Source: UBA9619 sp964630665
Lineage (GTDB): Bacteria; Pseudomonadota; Gammaproteobacteria; Arenicellales; UBA868
NCBI GenBank assembly: GCA_964630665.1
Contig: CAZVVN010000007.1
Coordinates: 10,637-74,636, forward strand
DNA length: 64,000 bases
Reading direction: 5' to 3'
Numbering within the stretch: position 1 is the first letter of the stretch; each line of letters starts with the position of its first letter. The position numbers were made by a program, and so were the translations under genes. Under the pieces are notes generated by a model, which worked only from the letters and a program-made list of their open reading frames with translations, was not told where the DNA came from and searched no databases. Of this stretch, positions 53,914 through 62,865 are shown one piece after another.

Positions 53914-55458
53914 ATGCGTTTGACCGTTCAGCCCCTGCTGTCACTGAAGGGAATCTGCAAAACCTTCCCCGGCTGTGTCGCAAACGACGCCGTGGACCTT
54001 GACGTAGCAGCCGGCGAGATCCATGCCCTACTCGGGGAAAACGGTGCCGGCAAAAGCACCCTGGTGAAGATCATCTATGGTGTGCTGCGCCCAGACGACG
54101 GTGAGGTCCGCTGGCAGGGCGCAACCGCCAGAATTCACAATCCTGCGCAGGCGCGGCAACTCGGCATCGGGATGGTGTTTCAGCATTTCTCCCTGTTTGA
54201 AGCAATGACGGTGCTTGAAAACATCGCCCTCGCACTGCCCCCGGAAGACACTTCAGTTCTGAGAAAGCGTCTGAAGGACACTGCCGATGCCTACGGCCTG
54301 GACCTGAATCCGGAGCGACACGTTTATGACCTGTCGATGGGTGAGCGCCAGCGGATCGAGATCGTCCGCTGCCTGCTCCAGGATCCGAAACTGCTGATCC
54401 TCGATGAGCCGACGTCCGTACTGACACCCCAGGAAGTCGATGCTCTGTTCGCGACCCTCCGTTCACTGGCCGCTGAAGGCCGCTCGATTCTTTATATCAG
54501 CCACAAACTCGAAGAAGTTCGCACGCTGTGCGACAAAGCCACGATACTCCGGGCCGGACGCCGGGTCGACGACTGTATTCCGGCCAGTGAGACGGCCCGC
54601 TCCCTGGCGGAGAAAATGATCGGCAGGCGCCTGGAACCCATCGCACACCAGGCGATTGCGAAAAACGATTCAGTGACAGGCATCTCGGTTTCCGGATTGG
54701 AAGTGCAATCAGACCAGCCGCACGGGGTCGACCTGAAAGACATCAACCTTGAAGTTCATGGAGGCGAGATACTCGGTATCGCTGGCATCGCCGGCAATGG
54801 CCAAGTCGAAATCATGGGTGCGCTTTCGGGCGAGACCGGTGCACCGCGGGCCGGGCAGATCAGGATTCTCGACACCGACGTGACCCAGCTGGACCCGGTC
54901 GAGCGCCGACTGCTTGGCGCCGTATTCGTGCCGGAGGAACGGATCGGTCACGCTGCCGTCGCCGACTTGACGCTGGTCGACAACAGCTACCTGACTGCGG
55001 CCGGCCGGATGAAATTCTCCAGCCACGGCCTGATCAACTGGTCCTCGGTGGGGGAATTTGCACAGACCGTCGTTCGCGACTTCGACGTCAGGACCACCGG
55101 GGTGGACGCCCTGGCGAGTAGCCTTTCCGGTGGTAACCTGCAGAAGTTCATCGTCGGCCGTGAGATCCTGCAGGAACCGCAGGTGCTGGTGGTGTCCCAG
55201 CCCACCTGGGGTGTGGATGCCGGTGCCGCCGCGGCGATCCACGAACAGATCCAGAAGTTGGCCACGGCAGGTGCCGCCGTGCTGATGATCTCTCAAGACC
55301 TTGACGAGATCTTCCTATTGTCTCACCGCATCGCGGTCATCTCCCAGGGCACCCTGTCTGCGGCGACCCCGGTTGGCGACGCCACACCTGAAGATATTGG
55401 ACTCCTGATGGGTGCTCTCCACACCCAGGAACCGGAGAACCCTCGTGTTCCGGCTTGA
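53914..55458 (+). CDS. Purine/nucleoside ABC importer, double ATPase subunit
   Basis: A 514-residue RbsA/YufO-like protein with two ATPase domains. The first has Walker A GENGAGKST and signature LSMGERQRIEIV, then LLILDEPTSV. The second has the degenerate Walker A GIAGNGQVEI and LSGGNLQKFIVGREIL. In the BMP-lipoprotein family these subunits drive nucleoside or purine uptake. It sits between xdhC and two permease genes, so a purine substrate is likely. SD AGAGG precedes the ATG. The stop overlaps the permease start by 14 bp. Confidence 0.88.
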   Translation: MRLTVQPLLSLKGICKTFPGCVANDAVDLDVAAGEIHALLGENGAGKSTLVKIIYGVLRPDDGEVRWQGATARIHNPAQARQLGIGMVFQHFSLFEAMTVLENIALALPPEDTSVLRKRLKDTADAYGLDLNPERHVYDLSMGERQRIEIVRCLLQDPKLLILDEPTSVLTPQEVDALFATLRSLAAEGRSILYISHKLEEVRTLCDKATILRAGRRVDDCIPASETARSLAEKMIGRRLEPIAHQAIAKNDSVTGISVSGLEVQSDQPHGVDLKDINLEVHGGEILGIAGIAGNGQVEIMGALSGETGAPRAGQIRILDTDVTQLDPVERRLLGAVFVPEERIGHAAVADLTLVDNSYLTAAGRMKFSSHGLINWSSVGEFAQTVVRDFDVRTTGVDALASSLSGGNLQKFIVGREILQEPQVLVVSQPTWGVDAGAAAAIHEQIQKLATAGAAVLMISQDLDEIFLLSHRIAVISQGTLSAATPVGDATPEDIGLLMGALHTQEPENPRVPA

Positions 55459-56518
55459 ACCACGGAGCACACGCTCTTACACCGCGGCCTGGGCTTCGCC
55501 GGTACTGGCGCTGGTGCTGACTGCCGTAACTGGCGGTGTGATCTTCATGGCGATGGGCAAGGACCCCGGCGCCGCCTTGTATCTTTACTTTGTGGAGCCC
55601 CTGACCACCGGTTCAGGCCTGTCTGAAGTCGCGGTCAAAGCCGGTCCTCTGGTGCTGATCGGTATCGGCTTGTCTTTTGGCTTTCGGGCGGGCGTCTGGA
55701 ACATCGGTGCTGAAGGGCAGTATATTGCCGGCGCGATTGCCGGTGGTGGCCTGGCTGTCTACTGGCACCAGAGCGAAAGCGCACTTCTGCTGCCCGCGAT
55801 GCTTTTGCTCGGCACCATCGGGGGCATGGCCTGTGCGGCGGTTCCAGCTCTACTCAAGACCCGATTCAATGCCAACGAGATTCTCGTGTCGCTGATGCTG
55901 GTCTATGTCGCTGAGCTGCTGCTCGTTCACCTGGTGCAGGGACCCTGGCGGAATCCCCAGGGCTGGGGGTTCCCCGGCACCCGGATGTTTCCGGATGCAG
56001 GCACTCTGCCACTGCTGCTCCGCGGTAAACGGCTACACCTGGGCAGCCTGATTGTCCTGGCCGCACCGTTCATCGCCTGGTTCGTCCTGGCCCGTACCCG
56101 TTTCGGCTTTCGAATAAAGGTATTCGGCCAGGCACCTCTGGCGGCGCGGCACGCCGGGGTCAGCAGCGGCCGGATCGTTTGGCAGACATTGTTGATCGGC
56201 GGCGGCCTGGCGGGCCTTGCCGGTGTGATCGAGGCAGCTGGCACGATTGGCCAGCTGATGCCCAAGATCTCTCCGGGGTACGGGTTTACCGCCATCATTG
56301 TCGCCTTTCTCGGCCGCCTGCACCCACTCGGTGTTCTGCTCGCCGGTATCGCGATCGCTGTCACCTACATCGGCGGGGAAGGCGCACAAATCTCCGCCGG
56401 ATTGCCAAAAGCCGTGACCGGGCTTTTCCAGGGGATCATCCTTTTCTACCTGCTGGCTTTTGATCTGTTTACCCGCTACCGGATCGTTCTGCCGGCCAGA
56501 AACACGATACAAGAATGA
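55445..56518 (+). CDS. Purine/nucleoside ABC importer, permease 1
   Basis: A predicted inner-membrane permease of 357 residues with about 9-10 hydrophobic segments. Typical features are GFRAGVWNIGAEGQYIAGAI and the EAA-like GVSSGRIVWQTLL. It belongs to the BPD_transp_2/YufP group. I chose the GTG at 55445, which has GGAG 7-11 bp upstream (55434-55437) and overlaps the ATPase stop by 14 bp. The frame opens 11 codons earlier. The stop overlaps the next permease start as ATGA. Confidence 0.87.
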   Translation: MFRLEPRSTRSYTAAWASPVLALVLTAVTGGVIFMAMGKDPGAALYLYFVEPLTTGSGLSEVAVKAGPLVLIGIGLSFGFRAGVWNIGAEGQYIAGAIAGGGLAVYWHQSESALLLPAMLLLGTIGGMACAAVPALLKTRFNANEILVSLMLVYVAELLLVHLVQGPWRNPQGWGFPGTRMFPDAGTLPLLLRGKRLHLGSLIVLAAPFIAWFVLARTRFGFRIKVFGQAPLAARHAGVSSGRIVWQTLLIGGGLAGLAGVIEAAGTIGQLMPKISPGYGFTAIIVAFLGRLHPLGVLLAGIAIAVTYIGGEGAQISAGLPKAVTGLFQGIILFYLLAFDLFTRYRIVLPARNTIQE

Positions 56519-57459
56519 CAGAGCTCATCCTCGCATCCGTTCTGACTGTCGTCCCGCCCATCATGACCATGATGACGGCGGCCACACCGCTGGTCTTTGC
56601 CGCGACCGGAGAACTCATCTGCGAAAAATCCGGGGTCCTCAACCTCGGGGTCGAGGGCATGATGCTGATCGGGGCGGTATTCGGCTTTGCCGCTGCCGCA
56701 GTCACAGGAAGCGCCTCCCTCGGATTGCTGGCAGCGGCTGTTGCCGGCATGCTGGCCTCACTGATCTTTGCCGTACTGACACTGACGCTGCTGTCCAACC
56801 AGGTCGCGACCGGACTGGCACTGACAATATTCGGCACCGGACTCTCGGCGCTGGTGGGATTCGACTATGTGGGCGAGACCATCGAACGCATCGGGACCGT
56901 TCACCTGCCCTTTCTGAGCGACATCCCGGTCATTGGCAGACTGGTGTTCGGCCACGACCCCCTGGTCTACCTGGGAATCCTGGTGCTTCTCGGCTCGGGC
57001 TGGTTCCTGAACCGCTCTCGCTGGGGCATGGTCCTGAGGGCCGTCGGCGACTCGGACGTCTCCGCTCATGCCATCGGCTACCCGGTGGTCGCGATTCGAT
57101 TTGCCGCTGTTACATTCGGTGGCCTGATGGCGGGCCTGGGCGGCGGCTATCTGTCGCTGATCTACACCCCGCTGTGGGCTGAGAACATGACGGCCGGAAG
57201 GGGCTGGATCGCCCTGGCACTGGTGGTGTTTGCCAGCTGGCGGCCCGCGCGGGTGCTGTTCGGCGCAATCCTGTTCGGTGGAATCACCATCGCACAGTTG
57301 AATGCCCAGGCTGCCGGGCTGGGCATACCGGCCGCTTTTATGTCCATGCTCCCTTACATTGCGACCATAGTTGTATTAGTCTTGATTTCCAGGGACGCGA
57401 TCAGGATTCGCCTCAATGCTCCGGCCTGTCTGGGGAAGCCCTTCCGGGCCGAGCGTTGA
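56515..57459 (+). CDS. Purine/nucleoside ABC importer, permease 2
   Basis: A second permease of 314 residues, paired with permease 1. It shows ATPLVFAATGELICEKSGVLNLGVEGM, the conserved block of the YufQ group (shown here beyond its core for clarity: SGVLNLGVEGMML), and GMVLRAVGDSDVSAHAIG, the cytoplasmic loop that docks on the ATPase. About eight hydrophobic segments are seen. It is translationally coupled to the preceding gene (ATGA) and followed 47 bp later by the binding protein gene. Confidence 0.87.
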   Translation: MTELILASVLTVVPPIMTMMTAATPLVFAATGELICEKSGVLNLGVEGMMLIGAVFGFAAAAVTGSASLGLLAAAVAGMLASLIFAVLTLTLLSNQVATGLALTIFGTGLSALVGFDYVGETIERIGTVHLPFLSDIPVIGRLVFGHDPLVYLGILVLLGSGWFLNRSRWGMVLRAVGDSDVSAHAIGYPVVAIRFAAVTFGGLMAGLGGGYLSLIYTPLWAENMTAGRGWIALALVVFASWRPARVLFGAILFGGITIAQLNAQAAGLGIPAAFMSMLPYIATIVVLVLISRDAIRIRLNAPACLGKPFRAER

Positions 57460-57506
57460 GAAGAAAATTGGCTGTTGACACTCACCATAAACGGAGGAAA
57501 TCAAAG

Positions 57507-58583
57507 ATGAAGTATCTCGCCAAACTGGCATCGGTGGGGCTGGCTGTGCTGTTGAGCTTTGGCCTGGCCTATAGCGCATCTGCAGACAAGCTGAAGGTCG
57601 GATTCATTTACATCGGCCCGCCGGGTGACCATGGCTGGACCTATGCCCATGATCAGGGCCGTCTCATGATCGACAACATGCTGGGTGACCACGTGGAAAC
57701 GACTTTTGTCGAAGGCGTGCCCGAAGGCCCTGATGCTGAACGCGCTATCGCCAAGCTTGCCGAAACCGGCCACAAACTGATCTTCACCACGTCGTTCGGC
57801 TACATGGAACCCACTCTTAAAGTCGCCAAGCGCTTTCCTGACGTTCACTTCGAACACGCGACCGGATACCAGCGGATCGATAACGTTTCAACCTATTCAG
57901 CACGGTTTTATGAAGGCCGTTATGTCCAGGGTGTGATCGCCGGCAAAATCTCCAAGAGCGGTGTGATCGGCTATATCGCATCATTTCCGATTCCTGAAGT
58001 GGTTCGTGGCATCAATGCATTCATGCTTGGAGCACAGTCGGTCAACCCGGACATGAAGGTCAAGGTTGTCTGGGTATACACGTGGTTTGATCCACCCAAG
58101 GAAGCGGACGCCGCCAAGGTACTGATGGACCAGGGTGCTGACATCATTACCCAGCACACCGACAGTACCGCAGCGCTGCAGGCAGCAGCCGAGCGTGGCA
58201 TTCACGCTTTTGGCCAGGCCTCCGACATGATTCAGTTCGCACCGGACACGCAGTTGACCGCAGTCATCGACGAGTGGGGACCGTACTACGTCAAGCGTAC
58301 CGCCGACGTGCTGATGGGCACCTGGAGCTCAGGTGATACCTGGGATGGGATGGCTTCAGGTATGGTCACGATGGCGCCGTTTACCAATATGCCAACCGAT
58401 GTCGCGACGCTGGCCCGGGAGACCATGGAATCGATTCGAAGCGGAGCGTTCCATCCGTTTACAGGCCCGATCAACAATCAGGCAGGTGAAGAGGTGGTAG
58501 CCGCTGGCGCAGTAGCCGATGACGGCATGCTGGCCGGCATGAACTTCTACGTCCAGGGTATCGACGACAAGCTGCCCGAGTGA
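57507..58583 (+). CDS. BMP-family periplasmic binding protein of the purine/nucleoside importer
   Basis: A 358-residue exported binding protein. The signal peptide (residues 1-24, LASVGLAVLLSFGLAYSASA) lacks a lipobox Cys, so it is soluble rather than a lipoprotein. The mature protein begins DKLKVGFIYIGPPGDHGWTYAHDQGR, the start typical of BmpA/Med proteins, and contains FEHATGYQRIDNVSTYSARFYEG. The SD GGAGG at 57493-57497 and ATG at 57507 define the start. It ends the transporter operon, immediately before a strong terminator. Confidence 0.88.
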   Translation: MKYLAKLASVGLAVLLSFGLAYSASADKLKVGFIYIGPPGDHGWTYAHDQGRLMIDNMLGDHVETTFVEGVPEGPDAERAIAKLAETGHKLIFTTSFGYMEPTLKVAKRFPDVHFEHATGYQRIDNVSTYSARFYEGRYVQGVIAGKISKSGVIGYIASFPIPEVVRGINAFMLGAQSVNPDMKVKVVWVYTWFDPPKEADAAKVLMDQGADIITQHTDSTAALQAAAERGIHAFGQASDMIQFAPDTQLTAVIDEWGPYYVKRTADVLMGTWSSGDTWDGMASGMVTMAPFTNMPTDVATLARETMESIRSGAFHPFTGPINNQAGEEVVAAGAVADDGMLAGMNFYVQGIDDKLPE

Positions 58584-58609
58584 CGTCCTACTAGTCAGCC
58601 GACAAGCGA

Positions 58610-58640
58610 CCCGCCCCCCGAACAGGGGGGCGGGTTTTTT
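58610..58640 (+). terminator. Strong intrinsic terminator after the importer operon
   Basis: CCCGCCCCCC (58610-58619), loop GAACA and GGGGGGCGGG (58625-58634) form a perfect 10-bp GC stem. TTTTTT at 58635-58640 follows. It lies 27 bp after the binding-protein stop and 33 bp before the next ATG, so the deaminase gene may have its own promoter or depend on readthrough. Confidence 0.92.
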
Positions 58641-58672
58641 CTTCTGCTGACCGTGGATTGTTCGAGCAAAAA

Positions 58673-60025
58673 ATGACCGCTCTGTGGATCCGTGATCCGC
58701 TGTCGATCTTCGCTGACGGTGCTGAGCGGGGGCTGGTTGTCCACGACCGGCAGATCGTGCAGCTGGTGGCGGCGGGACGGACCCCTTCAGTATCTTTCGA
58801 CGCCACGTTCGACGCTTCGCAGCATGTGGTGCTACCGGGGCTGATCAACACCCATCATCATTTCTACCAGAACCTGACCCGGGCACTGCGGCCAGCGCTC
58901 GACAAAGAACTGTTCGACTGGCTGCAGGCGCTTTACCCCGTCTGGGCGGGGCTTGAGCCCGAAATGCTGGCCGTGGCGACAGAGTTGGCACTGGCCGAAT
59001 TGCTGCTGTCCGGCTGCACCACAACCTCTGATCACCACTATCTCTACCCGGCGGGCCTGGAGCAGGCGATCGACATTCAGGTCGAGGTGGCCAGACAGAT
59101 CGGCATACGGGTGACCCTGAGCCGCGGTTCCATGGATCTGTGCGTCGATGATGGCGGGCTACCGCCGGCTTCTGTCGTCCAGAACAGTGAGACCATACTC
59201 GCCGACAGCGAGCGCGTCGTCTCGGCTTTTCACCAGGCGGGGCCCGGCGCCATGGTTCAGGTGGCGCTGGCACCGTGTTCGCCTTTCTCGGTGAGCCGGC
59301 CGGTCATGCTTGAATCCGCGGCACTGGCCGAGCAACTGGACGTGCGTCTGCACACCCACCTGGGAGAGACCCGCGACGAGAATGCATACTGTGAAAAACG
59401 ACTCGGCATGCGACCTGTGGATTACCTGGAGACCTGTGGCTGGCTGACACCACGGACCTGGCTCGCCCACGGCGTCCATTTCTCGGACGACGAAATCAGC
59501 CGTCTGGGAACCGCCGGGGTCGCCGTCAGCCATTGCCCCCACTCCAACATGACCCTCGCCTCCGGACTGTGCCCTGCCTGCGTTCTGGAAAATGCCGGCA
59601 GCCCGCTGGGGCTGGGGGTGGATGGATCCGCCTCCAACGATGCATCAAATGCCATTGAAGAGGTCCGCTGTGCCCTGATGCTGCAGCGACTGCGCGAAGG
59701 CGCCGCAGTCATCGGCCACCGCGACGCCCTGCGCTGGGCAACAGCAGGCGGGGCCGGATGCCTGGGGCGTGACGACATCGGCCGGATCTTGCCGGGGGCC
59801 CAAGCCGACCTGGCACTGTTCCGGCTTGACGAGTTGCGCCACTCCGGCTATCACGACCCGCTGGCGGCCCTGGTGTTGTGCGGTGTGAGCCGCGCCGACC
59901 GGGTCATGGTCGCGGGCCGATGGCTGGTTGAGGATGGCCGAGCCAGTCACATCGATGAGGCCGAACTTGTCCGACGGCACGGCGCGGCCGCACGGCGCCT
60001 CCGTCAGCGCGCAGGACTAGAGTAA
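58673..60025 (+). CDS. 8-oxoguanine deaminase-like amidohydrolase
   Basis: A 450-residue amidohydrolase. Metal and catalytic motifs are PGLINTHHHFYQN, LHTHLGETRDENAYCEKRLG, LAHGVHFSDDE and GVDGSASNDASN. It is close to the Pseudomonas PA0142 type, shown to deaminate 8-oxoguanine to urate; guanine or hydroxyatrazine-type substrates are the main alternatives. Urate as product would feed puuD, uraH and uraD in this cluster. The ATG at 58673 is used; a TTG five codons earlier is possible. It follows the terminator of the importer operon. Confidence 0.82.
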   Translation: MTALWIRDPLSIFADGAERGLVVHDRQIVQLVAAGRTPSVSFDATFDASQHVVLPGLINTHHHFYQNLTRALRPALDKELFDWLQALYPVWAGLEPEMLAVATELALAELLLSGCTTTSDHHYLYPAGLEQAIDIQVEVARQIGIRVTLSRGSMDLCVDDGGLPPASVVQNSETILADSERVVSAFHQAGPGAMVQVALAPCSPFSVSRPVMLESAALAEQLDVRLHTHLGETRDENAYCEKRLGMRPVDYLETCGWLTPRTWLAHGVHFSDDEISRLGTAGVAVSHCPHSNMTLASGLCPACVLENAGSPLGLGVDGSASNDASNAIEEVRCALMLQRLREGAAVIGHRDALRWATAGGAGCLGRDDIGRILPGAQADLALFRLDELRHSGYHDPLAALVLCGVSRADRVMVAGRWLVEDGRASHIDEAELVRRHGAAARRLRQRAGLE

Positions 60026-60038
60026 TACCGTGACAGGA

Positions 60039-60054
60039 ACCCCCGCTCAGGGGT
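60039..60054. promoter_or_regulatory. Nested hairpin between deaminase and creatinase-like genes
   Basis: ACCCC (60039-60043), loop CGCTCA and GGGGT (60050-60054) form a hairpin, flanked by CAGG and CCTG that could extend it with bulges. A run of six T (60073-60078) lies 18 bp further on. It may be a weak terminator or attenuator before the next gene. Confidence 0.3.
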
Positions 60055-60091
60055 ATAACCTGCCAATCCACCTTTTTTCCGGAGCGTGTTG

Positions 60092-61276
60092 ATGGCTTAT
60101 TTTTCCGAGCAGGAGATGGCCCGGCGCCTGGACCGACTCAGGCGGTGCATGGAGGACACTGGCGTGGATGCAGTGCTCGTCACCTCTGTTCACAACACCC
60201 TCTACTACAGCAATTTCTGGATGATCCCCTGGGGTCGCCAACAGGGTCTGGTGATCCCGCGGGAAGGGGAACCCGCCGTGATTGCACCGCGGATCGAATA
60301 CGACCGCCCCGCCAGAATGATCGGTGACGGCAGCGCTTTCAGCGACATCCGGATCTACACGGATAACGCCAGCGCAATAGACGGCTGGGTGGGTCTCGCC
60401 CGAGAGGTTCTGCTTGAGAGAGGCATCAGGGCCGGGCGGATCGGCATCGAAGAAGACAACGTCAGCATCACGATGCACAAGGCATTGTGCGCCGCGCTGC
60501 CTGGTCTTGAATTCGTCGAGATGGGCTACGCAATGATGCGCGAGCAGATGCACAAATCCGACGAAGAGATCACCCTGATCCGGGACGGGGCCAGGATCTG
60601 TGACATCGGTGCACAGGCTTTTGTCGACACTGTTACACAGGGCGTCACTGAAGTTCAGGTGGCACGAGCTGCCGTCACAGCAATGGAGGAGGAGATCTGC
60701 CGCAGGTTCCCGGGTGAAGAGTGTGACGGTAGCTTCTGCTGGGCACAGTCAGGTACGGAAAACACCAAGGTCGCGCACGCGCTTAACACCGACCGGCAGA
60801 TGCAAAGAGGCGACCTGCTCAGCCTCAACGTCTTTCCGATGATTCTTGGCTACTATCATCTTCTGGAACGCAGCCTGGTGTTCGGGCCCATCTCGGACAA
60901 GGTGCAGAAATACTTCGACATCCAGGTCGAAGTCCACCATGCCGGCATCGAGGCGTTGAAACCCGGTGTACGGCTTGGCGACATTGACGATGCGGTCATC
61001 AACCCGATCTACGAGAACTACGGGCTGCTGGAGAACCGCACCTTCGGCACTGGCCATTCGTTCGGCATCATGGGCTACTGGTACGGGCGCGATGAACTGG
61101 GCGAGATACGCCCCTACAACGACTACCTGCTGCGCCCCGGCATGGTCATGTCGATGGAACCGATGATCGCCCTGGACGGGGTGGGTGGTTTCAAACACGC
61201 CGACATGCTGCTGATCACCGAGGACGGTAATGAACGGCTGACCCGCTTTCGCAATGACGTGATCGTCATTGCCTGA
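60092..61276 (+). CDS. Creatinase-like M24 family amidinohydrolase
   Basis: A 394-residue pita-bread protein resembling Pseudomonas creatinase over its length. It has SVHNTLYYSNFWMIPWGRQQ, MREQMHKSDEEITLIRDGARI, a catalytic His in TKVAHALNTDRQ (creatinase His-232 position), GDLLSLNVFPMILGYYHLLERSL and FGTGHSFGIMGYWYGR. Creatinase splits creatine into sarcosine and urea without metal. Here no creatininase or sarcosine oxidase gene is adjacent. The neighbours handle purines, so another urea- or amidine-releasing substrate is possible. ATG at 60092, with CGGAG at 60080-60084. Confidence 0.78.
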   Translation: MAYFSEQEMARRLDRLRRCMEDTGVDAVLVTSVHNTLYYSNFWMIPWGRQQGLVIPREGEPAVIAPRIEYDRPARMIGDGSAFSDIRIYTDNASAIDGWVGLAREVLLERGIRAGRIGIEEDNVSITMHKALCAALPGLEFVEMGYAMMREQMHKSDEEITLIRDGARICDIGAQAFVDTVTQGVTEVQVARAAVTAMEEEICRRFPGEECDGSFCWAQSGTENTKVAHALNTDRQMQRGDLLSLNVFPMILGYYHLLERSLVFGPISDKVQKYFDIQVEVHHAGIEALKPGVRLGDIDDAVINPIYENYGLLENRTFGTGHSFGIMGYWYGRDELGEIRPYNDYLLRPGMVMSMEPMIALDGVGGFKHADMLLITEDGNERLTRFRNDVIVIA

Positions 61277-61601
61277 TTTACTCAGCCCAGCAGGTCGTTA
61301 AGGACTGCCGCGGCCCGGATCAGTCAGAAAAACCGCCTGGTTACCGAGTTTTTCACAGACCTGGGCGATGCCAACGGAATTGAGCGCGGGCCCAAATGCC
61401 ACCTCGGGAAAGAACGCGATCAGTCTGCCGCTCACGGGCTCAAACCTTCTGTTTCGATTCCCGAGCCGTGGCTGCCATCGCGCCAGAACCGCAACAGGCG
61501 TTTTTGCATGCCAGGGGTGGTTGCTCTACAGTTCAATTTTCGTTCAGCGACTGTCAAGCCTGACACCGTATCACCGGAACCTCAAAAGGGAAACTTCGCC
61601 T
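61277..61601. other. 325-bp region before puuD
   Basis: It holds a minus-strand gene remnant (61298-61435, listed separately) and, to its right, about 165 bp that should include the puuD promoter. No other gene is supportable, and no clear promoter hexamers stand out. Confidence 0.4.
61298..61435 (-). pseudogene. Remnant of an MGT-type glycosyltransferase, N-terminus only
   Basis: Read on the minus strand from a GTG at 61435, the frame gives VSGRLIAFFPEVAFGPALNS, then VGIAQVCEKLGNQAVFLTDP, then GRGSP and TAA at 61298. The first 40 residues match the N-terminal pattern of MGT/GT1-like glycosyltransferases (ILFFPEAAFGPxxNxVGIxxxLxxxGHxVVF). AGAAGG lies 9 bp before the GTG. Only 45 codons remain of a family of about 400 residues. 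It is most likely the leftover of a deleted gene. A real short peptide is the less likely alternative. Confidence 0.6.
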
Positions 61602-62783
61602 ATGGAGATCGCCTGGCAGGACTGGGTGGGAATGATGATCCGCTGGCTGCACCTGGCGACCGGCATCGCCTGGATCGGGACCTCGTTTTACTTCATCTGG
61701 CTGGATCAGAGCCTGCGCCGGAGTGGCCAGGTACCAGAGGGCGTGCAGGGAGAGTCGTGGATCGTCCACGGCGGCGGCTTCTACCATGTGCAGAAATACA
61801 TGGTTGCGCCCGAGCGACTGCCGGCAGAGCTTCACTGGTTCAAGTACGAGGCCTATTTCACCTGGCTTTCAGGCTTTGCTCTGTTGGGCGTGATGTACTA
61901 CTGGGGGGCCGAGAGTTTCCTGATGGACCCGGCCCGTACCCCGTTTTCGGCACCCGTGGCGGTTCTGGTCAGCCTCGCATTTCTCGCCGGTGGCTGGCTG
62001 GCCTACGACGGCCTGTGCCGCTCAGCCGTCGGCCGGCACACCGCTGTGCTTGCCCTGGCGGTATTCTTGATGATCATCGGTATCGGCTGGGGATTGACCC
62101 AGCTTTTCAGTGACCGTGCAGCGTTTGTGCACATCGGCGCGGTCATCGGCACGATCATGTCGGCGAACGTCTTTTTTGTCATCATTCCGAACCAGAAGAA
62201 GGTTGTTGCTGACCTAAAGGCCGGACGCGTCCCGGCGCCGGCGTTTGGCCTTCAGGCCAAACAGCGGTCGCTGCACAACAATTATCTGACCCTGCCGGTG
62301 CTGCTGCTGATGGTCAGTGCCCACTATCCGATCCTGTTCGCCGGAGCAGCATCCTGGGGCTGGCTGGTGATTGCACTTATCCTCCTGATCGGCGGGGTGG
62401 TGCGCCACTTCTTCAACACCTTGCACGTCGGTATACGAGGTGCGGCACTGCTCTGGCAGTGGCCTGTCGCTGCCGTCATTGGATTGATACTCGCGGTTTT
62501 TCTGACCTCGCTGGGCTCAGGAGTTTCCCTGGCACCGGTATCCGAGGCAAGGGCGCTGGCTATTGTCGACAGGCACTGTGTCTCTTGTCATGCAACCACG
62601 CCCACCAACAGTAACTTTACAACTGCACCTGCCGGCGTGCGGCTTGAAGGGCCCGAAGATCTGCGCCGCTTCGCGGCCCAGATCCTCAACCAGGCTGTGG
62701 TCAGCAAGGCCATGCCGCTCGGTAACGCTAGCGGCATGACCGACACCGAGCGGGCCGAGCTCGGTACCTGGCTGCGACGGTAG
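61602..62783 (+). CDS. puuD: Membrane-bound urate oxidase PuuD with C-terminal cytochrome c
   Basis: A 393-residue protein with about eight predicted membrane helices. It starts MEIAWQDWVGMMIRWLHLAT and has GIAWIGTSFYFIWLDQSLR, HGGGFYHVQKYMVAPE, NVFFVIIPNQKKVV and HNNYLTLPVLLLMVSAHYP, all PuuD signatures. The periplasmic cytochrome c domain has CVSCH near residue 326 and a likely Met ligand in SKAMPLGN. PuuD oxidises urate to 5-hydroxyisourate and sends electrons to the respiratory chain rather than to O2 with peroxide release. The ATG at 61602 is the family start. UraH uses its product. Confidence 0.93.
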   Translation: MEIAWQDWVGMMIRWLHLATGIAWIGTSFYFIWLDQSLRRSGQVPEGVQGESWIVHGGGFYHVQKYMVAPERLPAELHWFKYEAYFTWLSGFALLGVMYYWGAESFLMDPARTPFSAPVAVLVSLAFLAGGWLAYDGLCRSAVGRHTAVLALAVFLMIIGIGWGLTQLFSDRAAFVHIGAVIGTIMSANVFFVIIPNQKKVVADLKAGRVPAPAFGLQAKQRSLHNNYLTLPVLLLMVSAHYPILFAGAASWGWLVIALILLIGGVVRHFFNTLHVGIRGAALLWQWPVAAVIGLILAVFLTSLGSGVSLAPVSEARALAIVDRHCVSCHATTPTNSNFTTAPAGVRLEGPEDLRRFAAQILNQAVVSKAMPLGNASGMTDTERAELGTWLRR

Positions 62784-62865
62784 CGCTGCCCGATCTTCGC
62801 AGCGGTCACCCCGACAGTGTCGGTTCCGAGATTATTTTCCTGCGGTCAACGTTTGACGCACTGAG

